This document shows, piece after piece, positions 1 through 9,017 of a stretch of 64,000 nucleotides of DNA. The notes beneath the pieces were generated by a model, which saw nothing but the letters and a program-made list of their open reading frames with translations, was not told the origin of the DNA and ran no database searches. Source of the stretch: a bacterium (GTDB taxonomy: Bacteria; UBA10199; 2-02-FULL-44-16; JAAZCA01). The first letter of the stretch is position 1, and each line of letters starts with the position of its first letter. Where the stretch lies: assembly GCA_021810905.1 (NCBI GenBank), contig JAJZQH010000002.1:62001-126000 (forward strand). The letters run 5' to 3'. A program made the translations under genes and the position numbers.

Positions 1-1581
1 TCCGCATCCGGTATCTGCGATTGAAACGACGACGGAACGGGCATCGCCCGCCTGCTCCGTGGAGGTTCGAATTGAAAGACTGCCGCCGCTCCCCATTGCC
101 TGAATCGCATTGTTGACGAGATTGGACAACGCGCGCGTCATGGAAAATTTATCGGCGTAGATCTTGATTTCGTCTGATGCATACTGCTTTCTGATTTCAA
201 CTCCCTGCTTCTGCGCGTCCATAGAAAACGTCTCGACGACCTCGTCGAGAAGGGGATGAAGCCCAAGCTCTATGGGATGATATGGGATATCGTGCGACAG
301 CGTCTTTAAATTATCCAGGAAGACGTTGACCTTTGAAAACTCACGATCGACCACGCGCCTGAACGTGGCCCTGAATTCCGCGTCCGCGTACTTCTGATCC
401 ATGAGGCGGCTTGCGTTTTCTATGCTGCGTATCGGGTGACGCAGATCGTGCGCGAGGCCGGATGCGATGCGGCCGAAGAAGGCCATGCGCTCTTGTTTGC
501 GTATGTTCTCCTGCATGAGCGAAAGTTCGCCGGCCATCTTGTTGAACGATGTTGCCAGTTCGCCAAGCTCGTCGCTCGAGGAGATGGCGACCCTGCAATC
601 GAGATCGCCCCCGGCTATGCGGCGCGTTCCACCTATAAGCCCAAGGACGGGATTGATGATCTGCCATCTGGCGCCGAAAAATCCCAGCATGCACATGGCC
701 GCCGCGAAGACGGCCACGAGTCCGGTCAATATCAAGGTCAGATTTCTCGCCAGCGCAAATGCCTCGGCGGTCGGCTGCTCCATCACAACGACCCACGAAA
801 ACGGCTTTGGAAGCGAGGCAGCGGCGACGAGCAGTGTATTCCTTCCGTCTCTTCGCTCGGCGATCGAAACGCCTTTTGATTCATCCGTCGTGAGGTGCGC
901 GAGCAGCGCGACGTCCGGGTAGTCTTTCTCCTGAAAGACAAGCCTCTTCATCTCGCCCGAGCCGCTTGCGATGAGCCTGCCGCTCGGAGCCACGACGCTC
1001 AGGTAGCCTTGCCTGCCGATGCGTATGTGGTCGGCCAGACGCCACATGTTGAGCAGATCAACTTCGGCAATCGCTGCACCGGTCACGTCGCCGAGCGTCT
1101 GTACGGGAAGCGCGACTATCATCGCTGGCACGAATTCGTCCGTTATGAATACCTGCGAGTAATATTCGTTGCCAGCCAGCGACGATGCGATCGCATCAGC
1201 AGCGTATGGAGATGACATCGCCCCCGATTCTCCCACGCCCGAATCCGCTTCCATGCTGCCCGAGGCGTCGACCAGCACGATCTCGCTGAACTCGTTGAAC
1301 TCAAGCGCCATGTTGCGTATCACGCGCTCGCGCTGCCACGGCTTGAGATCCACCCGGCTTACGTTCTCCGCCGTGGAGCGGAGTATTGCGATGGAATTAT
1401 TGATGTATTGATAGATCTGATCTGCGGCCCTCTCGGCCACGCGCATGTTGCCCTGCAGCACGACCTCCCTTGCGGTCTTCCTCGCCTGCCACACGGAGAT
1501 AGCGCCGAACATGGTCAGCGGCAGGAGGGCCGCCAGGACAAGAAGCGCTACGAGCTTCCAGGCTATTGATTTGAAGAACAT
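1..1581 (-). CDS. Membrane sensor histidine kinase (3' end outside window)
   Basis: Two-component sensor kinase; 527 codons are visible and the gene runs off the left edge. Residues about 5-30 form a first membrane helix, followed by a Cache-like extracytoplasmic sensor (about 35-265), a second helix (about 279-303), a HAMP linker (about 304-358), a HisKA dimerisation helix with phospho-acceptor His378 in GLAHDLRHPIRS, and the start of the ATPase domain (N box NLVNNAIQAM near 488-497, G1 box DTGCG at the edge). I chose the ATG at 1581 because GGGGGA lies five bases upstream; an in-frame ATG at 1587 is possible. The radical SAM gene at 24315 has the same start layout. No cognate regulator is adjacent. 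The NtrC-type regulator at 24660 is a candidate partner by inference only. Confidence 0.85.
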   Translation of the reverse strand, partial: MFFKSIAWKLVALLVLAALLPLTMFGAISVWQARKTAREVVLQGNMRVAERAADQIYQYINNSIAILRSTAENVSRVDLKPWQRERVIRNMALEFNEFSEIVLVDASGSMEADSGVGESGAMSSPYAADAIASSLAGNEYYSQVFITDEFVPAMIVALPVQTLGDVTGAAIAEVDLLNMWRLADHIRIGRQGYLSVVAPSGRLIASGSGEMKRLVFQEKDYPDVALLAHLTTDESKGVSIAERRDGRNTLLVAAASLPKPFSWVVVMEQPTAEAFALARNLTLILTGLVAVFAAAMCMLGFFGARWQIINPVLGLIGGTRRIAGGDLDCRVAISSSDELGELATSFNKMAGELSLMQENIRKQERMAFFGRIASGLAHDLRHPIRSIENASRLMDQKYADAEFRATFRRVVDREFSKVNVFLDNLKTLSHDIPYHPIELGLHPLLDEVVETFSMDAQKQGVEIRKQYASDEIKIYADKFSMTRALSNLVNNAIQAMGSGGSLSIRTSTEQAGDARSVVVSIADTGCG

Positions 1582-1682
1582 CGACATCCCCCAGACTGTC
1601 AGCAATATCCCGATGATCCCTTGAGATCACAAGTGAAATTTTCGCAGGGATGTTTATTATGAAGAAGATATCTGCTGGATAT

Positions 1683-1705
1683 CAATTGTGCAGTAAGCAC
1701 AATTG
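1683..1705. repeat. Perfect 9-bp inverted repeat
   Basis: CAATTGTGC, a 5-base spacer, then GCACAATTG. It lies between the stop of the minus-strand transglutaminase-like gene (1728) and the start of the minus-strand sensor kinase. There is no T-tract, so it may be a regulator-binding site rather than a terminator. Confidence 0.5.
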
Positions 1706-1727
1706 GGATCGATGACGATCATTGTGA

Positions 1728-4244
1728 TCACATAGCTGCTCTGGATGAAACCGCCGTACTTTCATTGAACTTGCGGAACGATTCAGCAAGTTCACGCGCG
1801 CCTCGCGCGGCGGCCGAATCTGAGGATGAATTCAACAGACTTGCCGCATAATCGCAGCATAAAGCCGCGGCCTGAGTGTGGGACGCATCAAGTGAGGCGC
1901 GCTCTTCCCAAAGCACTCGTAGAGCAGCAAGGGATCGCAAAGCTTCCTTTTGTTTCTCGGCATAGGGCGCAGCATCCGTAACGCGTATTCTGCAGACTTC
2001 TTCGTAAAACCTTGCAGTGCCATCCGATCCCGTAGCGAGCGTCACGTGATGAAGGGACTCTCGGGCCACGTCCTCGCGTCCAAGCTCTATGCCCTTGTCC
2101 GCAAAGACTCGATAGGCATCAAGAAGAACCGAGCTGTCCTGCGGGGCCAGCAAACGCTCGACCGCCTCAACTGAACGAAGACCGCTCTCGATGCTGGAGC
2201 GATTGAATTGCGAGTGTCGCATCATCGGAACGACAAAAGCGCCTGCAACGAATTTGCTCGCCTGGAGCACGTGCGCAGCGCGCGGATCTCTGATACATTT
2301 GAGCAAATCCCTGGATGCATCAGGATGACCGCCGCTCAGGGATAAGGCGATAACCGCGTGCCTTGCGGCAATTTCCTCCGCCTTCTCCTTCGGAAGCCCG
2401 TTCCGCACTAGTTCGTCAAGGAGGACGGCAATTCTAGAAGCGCGAGCAGCGACCGCGCCCGATTGAAGCCTCGTCCTTCCTCCGGCACGGTAATAAAGAT
2501 GCCAGGGTTGAGAAAGAATATCCGCCGCCTGCGAAGACCATGAAGCTCCGGATATACGCTTCCATCGGTCGATCGCGCGGCTGGAGAGCTGCCAATCGCC
2601 GGCAATCATGGCGGCCGTAAAGACGTCGGAACACGCGGATGCGGCAAATGGATGGAGGTCTTGCAGCGAATCGAACGATCTGCGGGCATGCTGCAAGGCC
2701 TCCTGAGGTTTCAGATTATACATCGCGTATCTGGCGGCAAGCGCTGAGACCATGAAATCGCCGGAAGCGGGAGACGCCATGAGACGGTGCATGACTGAAG
2801 ACCCCTCGTGGAGCAATTCCTCTTCTTCCTTTGCAGAACCGGCATGATTCATCTGCTGCAGCAGCGCTCTTGCCAGGTTCATTTGAATGAAGGGATGATC
2901 CGGATGACGGCCTGCTAGCTCTCGCATCAGCGCAACGGATTCCTCAGGCGTGAGGTAAACATTTACGAGACGTCCGAGCTGATAGAATGCATAGAAGTAA
3001 TTCGTGTCCCAATCGATGGCTTTGACGAGCAGGTTCCGAATCGTCTGAATGGCGCGCGCGTGTTGCATATTGAACGCGCGCAGCTGATCCGGCGCCGTGA
3101 TGCCCTGCATCTGATTATCGAGTCCGTCCAAAAGCATCATGGCATTATCCGTAGCCAGAAAACAGCCTAACGACGGTTCGTTTACAGCAATTCGATCCAT
3201 CAGTTCGAAGAGCTTGTCAGGGGAATACCCTCGGCTCTGAAATGAGGCCAGCCGCGCGCGCATCAACTCCGCCTGATATTGATTTTTATCCGTTGAGCCG
3301 AACCTGGCGAGGATTGCGCTGATGCTGGATTCCAACTCGGGTGGATTCATCCTGTAATAACGTCGATCCAGGGAAAGAAACGAATAGACCGACGTTTCAG
3401 GGGCGATCCGCGCGAGCGTTCCGATGATTGACTCATAGTCCGCGTCAGAGGAAACCTTTCCTTTCTGGGAAAGGAGAAACATTTCCGCGGCCTGCCGGGG
3501 CGTCAGCTGCACGCCGTAGGGTTGCGGTGCATCGAAACGCCTGAGCGCCAGATCCGCTTCGACAACTTTTCCGTGGTCAAGCGGGACCCCGACATAAAGA
3601 TGCGCGGAACCGTATTCGCTGCCCCCCACCAGCACTGTCATTTCGCTGGCCACCGAGGAGCCCCGATTCATGCCGAGAAAAATCGGCTTCAGACCCGCAA
3701 CGCTATATGCGTAATAGAGGAGTGTGCCCATTTCGCCGCAGGCACCGCACTTGTCGTTATAGGCCTTCCAGGCGGGCTCCTCGACGGGGCAGTCTTTATT
3801 CCACGCCGATATTATGGGTATGAGGTCTTCGTAAATACGTTTGGCAAACTCTCTGCGATACGCATCGGAGGACGGAACCATCCCGGGTATTTTCGCCAAT
3901 TCATCTTTCCGTTTACGGACGATATCGCCGACAGCCCGTCGCGCAGGTGTCGTGCGTGAATCCTGATCGTCCATTTCGTACGGCGCCGGGAAACCGTATT
4001 TCTGCAGAAGGCGGAAAAAAACCGGTTGCGAATAAGCGTATTCCACCACCTCGCCGGCTTCGATCGTACCTCGCGTATTCAGATGATTTTGGCGTTCAAA
4101 GATGGGAAGAAATGCGTCAAAACCGCGGTCTGCTTCTTGTTCCAGCACAGCCGGATCGCGCCCCTCACGTCTTGCCTGCGCCAGCAGCTCCGACCACATC
4201 CGACCGATTGGAGAATCCGCGCTAAAATTCGTGGGCAGCGTCAT
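1728..4244 (-). CDS. Transglutaminase-like / helical-repeat protein, paralogue 1
   Basis: Protein of 838 residues. Residues about 150-235 carry a transglutaminase or papain-like arrangement: a Cys block KCGACGEMGTLLYYAY (Cys166/Cys169), a His block SAHLYVGV (His215) and an Asp block VVEADLALRRF (Asp231). This matches the C...H...D order of the transglutaminase-like fold. The remaining 600 residues look like alpha-helical (TPR-like) repeats. There is no signal peptide. The start was placed at the ATG after GGGGGAGGAACC; upstream in-frame sequence is not conserved with the paralogue at 5742-8264, whereas MTLPTNF aligns with MPLPVNF there. It is divergent from the small gene at 4387. The enzymatic role (protease, amidase or crosslinking) is unknown. 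Confidence 0.75.
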   Translation of the reverse strand: MTLPTNFSADSPIGRMWSELLAQARREGRDPAVLEQEADRGFDAFLPIFERQNHLNTRGTIEAGEVVEYAYSQPVFFRLLQKYGFPAPYEMDDQDSRTTPARRAVGDIVRKRKDELAKIPGMVPSSDAYRREFAKRIYEDLIPIISAWNKDCPVEEPAWKAYNDKCGACGEMGTLLYYAYSVAGLKPIFLGMNRGSSVASEMTVLVGGSEYGSAHLYVGVPLDHGKVVEADLALRRFDAPQPYGVQLTPRQAAEMFLLSQKGKVSSDADYESIIGTLARIAPETSVYSFLSLDRRYYRMNPPELESSISAILARFGSTDKNQYQAELMRARLASFQSRGYSPDKLFELMDRIAVNEPSLGCFLATDNAMMLLDGLDNQMQGITAPDQLRAFNMQHARAIQTIRNLLVKAIDWDTNYFYAFYQLGRLVNVYLTPEESVALMRELAGRHPDHPFIQMNLARALLQQMNHAGSAKEEEELLHEGSSVMHRLMASPASGDFMVSALAARYAMYNLKPQEALQHARRSFDSLQDLHPFAASACSDVFTAAMIAGDWQLSSRAIDRWKRISGASWSSQAADILSQPWHLYYRAGGRTRLQSGAVAARASRIAVLLDELVRNGLPKEKAEEIAARHAVIALSLSGGHPDASRDLLKCIRDPRAAHVLQASKFVAGAFVVPMMRHSQFNRSSIESGLRSVEAVERLLAPQDSSVLLDAYRVFADKGIELGREDVARESLHHVTLATGSDGTARFYEEVCRIRVTDAAPYAEKQKEALRSLAALRVLWEERASLDASHTQAAALCCDYAASLLNSSSDSAAARGARELAESFRKFNESTAVSSRAAM

Positions 4245-4327
4245 GGTTCCTCCCCCTTGTGGAGATCCGATAGCTACGCCTTTTGGAGCAAAGGTAAGGC
4301 CTCCAACAAAATTTTCAACAAAAATAG

Positions 4328-4354
4328 CAACTTTTTTCCCGCTCCTGCCGATAA
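4328..4354 (+). promoter_or_regulatory. Sigma-28-like promoter motif
   Basis: CAAC, 15 bases, GCCGATAA, ending 32 bases before the ATG of the small gene at 4387. GCCGATAA equals the E. coli FliA -10 consensus. Related sites stand before five other genes in the window. Confidence 0.55.
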
Positions 4355-4386
4355 TTGTATCGACTGCACCCTCAAAGGAGGATCGC

Positions 4387-4776
4387 ATGGAGACGATCAA
4401 GGTAAAACTGGACGCCACGATAGTGACCGTTGTAGATAACGGCGACGGAAAGTTCGGCGCGGGAGATACCGTGCAGGTTAACAATGGCGCGGTACGCAAG
4501 ATGGACGATCCGGCGCTTGCGGAGGAGATGCGCGCAAAGGGAATTCAACTCACGGCGCTCATAGGCGTAAGCACGAAGGACCTTCAGTCGAAAATAACAG
4601 CCACTGCAGAACCTCTTGTGTTGGGGAATGATTCATTTGTTATTGGCGGATGCGGTCACAGCCGTAGCCTTCAAATTTTGAGGCCGTCTGTCGGCAATGC
4701 GGCCTGTTGCAGCTTTCCCGGTTGGTCGGGGGAGCAAGGCGCCCGATATTACAGCCCCGGCATCAAGTATTATTGA
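4387..4776 (+). CDS. Small Cys-containing protein, divergent partner of transglutaminase-like gene
   Basis: Protein of 129 residues beginning METIKVKLDATIV, chosen because AAAGGAGG lies seven bases upstream. It has no signal peptide and no membrane segment. The first ~85 residues are charged. The C-terminal ~45 carry IGGCGHSR, a CC pair in NAACCSFPGW, and an aromatic tail RYYSPGIKYY. The layout (soluble leader, then a short Gly/Cys/aromatic tail) would fit a processed or modified precursor, but that is inference. A transglutaminase-like gene starts 142 bases away on the other strand; the same pairing recurs at 8264/8403 with an unrelated sequence. I do not recognise a family. Confidence 0.65.
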   Translation: METIKVKLDATIVTVVDNGDGKFGAGDTVQVNNGAVRKMDDPALAEEMRAKGIQLTALIGVSTKDLQSKITATAEPLVLGNDSFVIGGCGHSRSLQILRPSVGNAACCSFPGWSGEQGARYYSPGIKYY

Positions 4777-4832
4777 GCCCTGCTCATCGGGGGTTCACAG
4801 GAACGGCTATTTAGATTTGAATACATGGCCGG

Positions 4833-5591
4833 TTACATCGGATCAAGCGTATCGTCCCGCCTGATGACCGCGCAATCTCTGCCTTCCACGATGATGTCGC
4901 GCGCGTCCGCATCAGCATCTTCATCTATTATAAGCGCGCTTGCGGGAAGAATTGTCGTGAAGATCGCTCCTGAATTTTTTGCACTGTGGACCTCTATTCT
5001 TCCGCCCAGACTTTCAATGATCTGCCTGCATGCGTCAAGGCCGATTCCGGTTCCATTATGATCGCCGTGAGTGAAGCCGCGCTCGAAAATTTTATCCAAG
5101 TGACCCGGTTCAATACCGATGCCGTTGTCGGCAACGTCGAGGTAGATCGTTCCATTGCGGCAGAGGAGTGTAATGAGTATCCAGCCTCCACGCTTTCCAA
5201 GCGCCTGAAGAGAATTTGAGAGCATATTCGTGAGAACGCGCTCGAATAGAAGTTTGTCTACGAGGCCTATGAGTTTTCTCGGACCGGCGTACCGAACCTC
5301 AACTTTGTTTCCATCCGCGATGCGCCTTATCTCCGCAACGCACGCTCTGACGATTTCCGCAACATCGTGCGCCGCGCGGTTGGGATGCGCAACGACAGAG
5401 GAACGTCTCAACGAATCCGCCATTGCCAGCAGCCTGTCCGCCGATCTCCGCGCTGCAGCGCAGAATTCGCGCATATCATTATCAAGCTGTGAGGTATCTA
5501 CCTGTTCAAGAAATCCCGCGATCACGGCCAGCGGCGATCTCATGTCGTGGGCGGTCTGAGACAGGATATCCAGCTCTCTCTTGGTTGCCAT
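4833..5591 (-). CDS. Short soluble histidine kinase, paralogue 1
   Basis: Protein of 252 residues with no sensor or membrane part. A HisKA helix with SQTAHDMRSPLAVIAG (phospho-acceptor His near residue 13) is followed by a HATPase_c domain: N box NMLSNSLQAL, G1 DVADNGIGIEPGHL, G2 GTGIGLDACRQI. The last ~35 residues are an acidic extension ending DDTLDPM. The start ATG follows GGGGGAGCG. A paralogue of equal length lies at 45476-46234; both have a sigma-54 site and a small inverted repeat upstream. Its input must come through partners, because no sensing domain is present. It lies between the two transglutaminase-like genes. Confidence 0.85.
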   Translation of the reverse strand: MATKRELDILSQTAHDMRSPLAVIAGFLEQVDTSQLDNDMREFCAAARRSADRLLAMADSLRRSSVVAHPNRAAHDVAEIVRACVAEIRRIADGNKVEVRYAGPRKLIGLVDKLLFERVLTNMLSNSLQALGKRGGWILITLLCRNGTIYLDVADNGIGIEPGHLDKIFERGFTHGDHNGTGIGLDACRQIIESLGGRIEVHSAKNSGAIFTTILPASALIIDEDADADARDIIVEGRDCAVIRRDDTLDPM

Positions 5592-5624
5592 CGCTCCCCC
5601 TTGGTCACGGTCTGCTGCTAAGAA

Positions 5625-5640
5625 AGCAAGGGGCATGCCA
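5625..5640 (-). promoter_or_regulatory. Sigma-54 promoter of short histidine kinase 1
   Basis: Read on the minus strand: TGGCATGCCCCTTGCT. GG (-24) and GC (-12) are at the correct spacing and the match to TGGCAY-N5-TTGCW is full. The site ends 33 bases before the start codon. Confidence 0.75.
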
Positions 5641-5712
5641 GAGAGTTGAAATCGTTGTTTGGTTTTAACTTGTTTAAATTAAGCAGTATTTATTATGTAG
5701 CGCCGAAAGCTT

Positions 5713-5733
5713 ATGGGGCTTTCTTTCCCCACG
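5713..5733. repeat. Inverted repeat upstream of sigma-54 site
   Basis: On the minus strand CGTGGGG, an A-rich spacer, then CCCCAT. A close match (CGTGGGG, 8 bases, CCCCACG) lies the same distance (~75-90 bases) upstream of the sigma-54 site of the paralogous kinase at 45476. It is a candidate activator site; alternatively it is a terminator of the upstream gene. Confidence 0.4.
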
Positions 5734-5741
5734 ATCGACGC

Positions 5742-8264
5742 CTATCTGGGGCAGATCGTTCTCAAGTGATCGGATCGCTGTATGCAGAACCTTGCCTGTT
5801 CGACATCGCCTAGAGCGTTAAGCTTTTCAGCCAACCGAGCATAAGCTTCATCAAGTCTGTGAACGCCGTCGTCCTGCAGCAATCCGGCATTATTCCATAA
5901 CGGATCAAGCATTGAAATCAGGCCATGAAGGCTCCGTCTCGCGTTTTCTTTGTTGGATGAATCGCCAGTCTCAATCGCCTCAAAGCGCTTATCGAAAGCG
6001 TCATTGAAAAAATCGCCGGCGGCTTTTTCTGGATCTATACGAATCGCTGCTTCGAGTGCTTCGCAACTTACATCTTCTCGTCCGCAGTCAAAGGCCCACG
6101 AGGCGAATTTAAGGTAAGTAGGTATCGCCAGCGTCTTTCGCTCCTGGGTAAGATAGCTCTCTATCAATTTTACCCGGTCCAGACCCATATTCGGGCTGTT
6201 CGCTTCAAACATCCGTCCGTCGACATCGCCTATCTTTTTATCGGCAGCTGCCAAACAGGCCTCAAATTTCTTCTGCATCTCCTCTGATGACTTGTTTTCG
6301 ATTTCATCAAAAAAAGTTTTTGCGGTGTCAACGGGCGCTCCAAAAGCCAGCGCAAGGGCACCACCCTGCCGCCACCGCATGAAATCCATCGAGGGCGAGG
6401 ATTCTCCCGCTTCCGCAAGCGCCATCATAACCTTTCGCACGAGATTGATGCGGAGATCGAGCTCGGACCTTGGAAGCGGTCGGCCATCCGCGGAGGTGTA
6501 ATATCCGCCCCATTCATTTCCGATGATTTCACGCAGACGTTGCGAACTCTCCCCGGGCCAATCTTTCTGTAATTTCTGCAGCACGAGATTGAGAAAATCA
6601 GAGTCGCCACTGTGTATCCCCACGAGTACAAGATAGCCGAGAAACGACGGTCCAGCGATCCATTCGTCACCGCTTAATTCAAGCCCCCTCTTGCCCGCTG
6701 TCAGCGCCGTGGCGTCATCCCTCGTGTAGAGCGCCAATCTGCTCAGCTGATAATGCAACGGCGGTTGATCCGGCTCGGATTTGATAAGCGCCTTCAGATG
6801 CCGCAGTGTTTCATCGCGAATCGAATCGATATTACCGCCGTCCTGGCGCTGAGTGACTGCGGCACTGATGAAATTTGTGCACTCATTAGCAAAAAGATAC
6901 CGAAAGATATTATTTTGGGGATATGATCTTATGAGATCCCTATATAACTCGATGCGCTCCTCCGGAGTATGTCTCTCCATCTCGACTTGCTCCAGCAGGT
7001 TTGTCATTGGCAAAAAGTTGGGATTGCCCCTGACCGAACTCTCCACGATATCACCCAGAATCCGCTTAGCTTTGGCTATGTTAGCATCGATTTTATTACG
7101 CTCGTCATCCGTGGCGGCATTAGCCTTCGTATTTTCCAGATTTCCCAACGAACCAGCGACCAGCAGATGCGCATCAACGCAGCTTCCCCTTGGATCTGCC
7201 TTCACGAACTCCCTGATCGCATTAAGAATATCCGGCGATGACTGTTGCTTCTGCGCAAGAGCGTAAAGATACTGCATCTCCGTGACGTGGTAATCCCTGC
7301 GCGGCGAGGCATTGAAAAGGTCCAGGAACCAGCTGATGCGTGAGACCAGTTGAATCGGCGTCATTGTCTTCACTTCAGATGCTACTACGCCCAGGGCGGA
7401 TCGCTGATCGTCCGGAAGAATGTCGAAAATTGCTCCGCTGATATTGGAACCACCTCGGCCAGCAGTAATATCTGCTTCAAGGTTGATTAAATAAGCGCCC
7501 GCAAATCTTCGTTCGCTTATTCTTCTGGCGAAGGAATTATGTCCGCCAAAGCGTCTCCTTCCGATATCGGCTTCAATCACATCGTTTTCGCTGAGCAACG
7601 TCCCTACGAATACGTGCCCGCCGGCATAACGTGGAAAACTGCCATAATCCATGTAGTTTTTGAGAAGAGGCTCGCTCTCAAACGATTCCAGGAAGACCGG
7701 CTTGAGGTCGGCATAGCGATATGCAAAATAGAGGATTGAGCTGGCCTCAGAGCAGAAGCCGCACTTATTCTCCAGCGCATCCCAGTCAACCCTCTCGGGT
7801 TTGCAATCCTTGATATTCCTTGGGAAAAAACTCAGAACGTAATCGTATATGCGTTTTGCCAGTTCGCGTTTGAAATCATTATCGCCATCCTGCATCACAC
7901 CTTCGTCACGCAGCTGCTTGCGAATTTCATCAACCTTTACCGTGATCTGATCGTGCCATTTTTTGTCTACATTTGTTCCATCATTAAAATCATTCATGGC
8001 AAACGAGACAGGATAGCCGTGTTTTGCTAGCAGCCTGTAATACGCAGGATCGCTGTATGCGAATTCCAGCACCTCGGTTGATTCGATTTTTGTCGGGTCG
8101 TTGGCGTGGCGAACCGGTTCGGGATAATAGCCCGTAATATAGCCCCGATTTACCGACTTCTCCAACGATTCAGCGGATTGTCCGCGGGCCGCCGCAACGT
8201 CCATCAGCTCCCGCCATAGAAGACCAACTCTTGATTCAGGATCAAAATTCACAGGAAGCGGCAT
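5742..8264 (-). CDS. Transglutaminase-like / helical-repeat protein, paralogue 2
   Basis: Protein of 840 residues, homologous over its length to the 838-residue protein at 1728-4244. The transglutaminase-like core is KCGFCSEASSILYFAY (Cys168/Cys171), a His block GGHVFVGTL (His217) and VIEADIGRRRF (Asp233). The first ~60 residues align with the paralogue (LWRELMDVAAARG versus MWSELLAQARREG). The rest is predicted helical repeat, ending LRTICPR. The start is the ATG after GGAAGG with five spacing bases. There is no signal peptide. It is divergent from the small Cys-containing gene at 8403. Substrate and reaction are not known. Confidence 0.75.
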   Translation of the reverse strand: MPLPVNFDPESRVGLLWRELMDVAAARGQSAESLEKSVNRGYITGYYPEPVRHANDPTKIESTEVLEFAYSDPAYYRLLAKHGYPVSFAMNDFNDGTNVDKKWHDQITVKVDEIRKQLRDEGVMQDGDNDFKRELAKRIYDYVLSFFPRNIKDCKPERVDWDALENKCGFCSEASSILYFAYRYADLKPVFLESFESEPLLKNYMDYGSFPRYAGGHVFVGTLLSENDVIEADIGRRRFGGHNSFARRISERRFAGAYLINLEADITAGRGGSNISGAIFDILPDDQRSALGVVASEVKTMTPIQLVSRISWFLDLFNASPRRDYHVTEMQYLYALAQKQQSSPDILNAIREFVKADPRGSCVDAHLLVAGSLGNLENTKANAATDDERNKIDANIAKAKRILGDIVESSVRGNPNFLPMTNLLEQVEMERHTPEERIELYRDLIRSYPQNNIFRYLFANECTNFISAAVTQRQDGGNIDSIRDETLRHLKALIKSEPDQPPLHYQLSRLALYTRDDATALTAGKRGLELSGDEWIAGPSFLGYLVLVGIHSGDSDFLNLVLQKLQKDWPGESSQRLREIIGNEWGGYYTSADGRPLPRSELDLRINLVRKVMMALAEAGESSPSMDFMRWRQGGALALAFGAPVDTAKTFFDEIENKSSEEMQKKFEACLAAADKKIGDVDGRMFEANSPNMGLDRVKLIESYLTQERKTLAIPTYLKFASWAFDCGREDVSCEALEAAIRIDPEKAAGDFFNDAFDKRFEAIETGDSSNKENARRSLHGLISMLDPLWNNAGLLQDDGVHRLDEAYARLAEKLNALGDVEQARFCIQRSDHLRTICPR

Positions 8265-8334
8265 GCACACCTTCCAGCTGACCCTAAAATTATCCGGATC
8301 TAAGGCATGTTCTCTCAAAAAATGAAAAAGTTAG

Positions 8335-8360
8335 CAACATCCGCGAGAACGAGCCGATAA
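8335..8360 (+). promoter_or_regulatory. Sigma-28-like promoter motif
   Basis: CAAC, 14 bases, GCCGATAA, placed 42 bases before the ATG at 8403. It corresponds to the site before the small gene at 4387, although the surrounding sequence differs. Confidence 0.55.
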
Positions 8361-8402
8361 TTCATGCAAGGGAGCGAGCCATCAAATCGACAGGAGGTGC
8401 GT

Positions 8403-8846
8403 ATGTGCAATATTTGCGATGCATATCACGGTTCCAAGCTGGTCGGCGAATATGCCTTACGCGCCCCATCTGAAGGGAATGTCAAAACTACCTCCTGCGA
8501 ACCTGGCTATGCCTGCAATGCTGCAGAAAACTCAGATGCACCTGATTTGAATACAGGTGATAGATATTCAGGAGAGGATATTCCTATTAGCCCATACCTG
8601 ATGATGCCATACGGAGCCCTGCCCAGGTCCGTCTCCTCAGGTTCCACGTCCTCCGGTTCTGATGTTGAGATAACGACTTGTGAACCTGGTTATTATTGCC
8701 CGGCACCAATTACTACTCAGAATCCTCAGGCGGCGCATGCACCGTCGCTTCACCCTGTTCAAATTACTACACGCATGGAAGATAAAGGTCTGTTCGATCG
8801 AATAATCAATCTCTGTAGCAAAACCATATCAGCTATTTTTGGATGA
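8403..8846 (+). CDS. Small protein with two CEPGY-x-C motifs
   Basis: Protein of 147 residues starting MCNICDAYHG after AGGAGG. It contains two near-repeats, TTSCEPGYACNA (about residues 33-44) and TTCEPGYYCPAP (about 90-101). They are separated by a Ser/Gly/Pro-rich linker and followed by a short C-terminal amphipathic segment. There is no Sec signal peptide. The paired motif is reminiscent of repeated core peptides or small disulfide motifs. It is divergent from the transglutaminase-like gene at 8264, 138 bases apart, as seen at 4387. The family is not recognised; a role as substrate of the neighbouring enzyme is inference. Confidence 0.65.
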   Translation: MCNICDAYHGSKLVGEYALRAPSEGNVKTTSCEPGYACNAAENSDAPDLNTGDRYSGEDIPISPYLMMPYGALPRSVSSGSTSSGSDVEITTCEPGYYCPAPITTQNPQAAHAPSLHPVQITTRMEDKGLFDRIINLCSKTISAIFG

Positions 8847-8848
8847 TT

Positions 8849-8899
8849 GCGGCGTCGGACTTGAAGTCGTCCGCAGTGCGCCCGTAGAGGCGATGGACC
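8849..8899 (-). pseudogene. Remnant of the Ser/Thr kinase-ATPase gene (N-lobe)
   Basis: The minus strand reads VHRLYGRTADDFKSDA, matching IHRLYERNVDDFKSEY of the kinase at 15382-18861 (residues 72-87), and the DNA aligns almost base for base. Frame is lost on both sides. Similar kinase fragments lie upstream of the other two RHS genes. Confidence 0.6.
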
Positions 8900-8918
8900 A
8901 TGTAATGTCCTGATTCTC

Positions 8919-8930
8919 GAACAGCTGCTC
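8919..8930. promoter_or_regulatory. Candidate upstream activator site of RHS gene 1
   Basis: GAACAGCTGCTC, a near-palindrome about 88 bases before the sigma-54 site. Related sequences GGACAACTGTCC and GGAACATCTGTCC occur at about the same distance before the two other RHS promoters. Confidence 0.4.
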
Positions 8931-8985
8931 AAGAGAGTGTATAAAGTTACAAACAGATTTCTTGCTTCCAAGCGCGTTTTGTCAC

Positions 8986-9017
8986 GCAACTTACTGTAAA
9001 TCAATGCATTCTGTTTT
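8986..9017 (+). promoter_or_regulatory. Conserved block next to sigma-54 promoter (possible IHF site)
   Basis: GCAACTTACTGTAAATCAAT followed by GCATTCTGTTTT, conserved before all three RHS promoters. AATCAA-N4-TT resembles the IHF consensus WATCAANNNNTTR. IHF bending between enhancer and sigma-54 promoter is usual in this promoter class. Confidence 0.4.

Noticed and set aside
4328-4354. A flagellar regulon as the meaning of the GCCGATAA promoters
   Set aside because: No flagellar or chemotaxis gene in the window; the motif may belong to another sigma factor of the same group.
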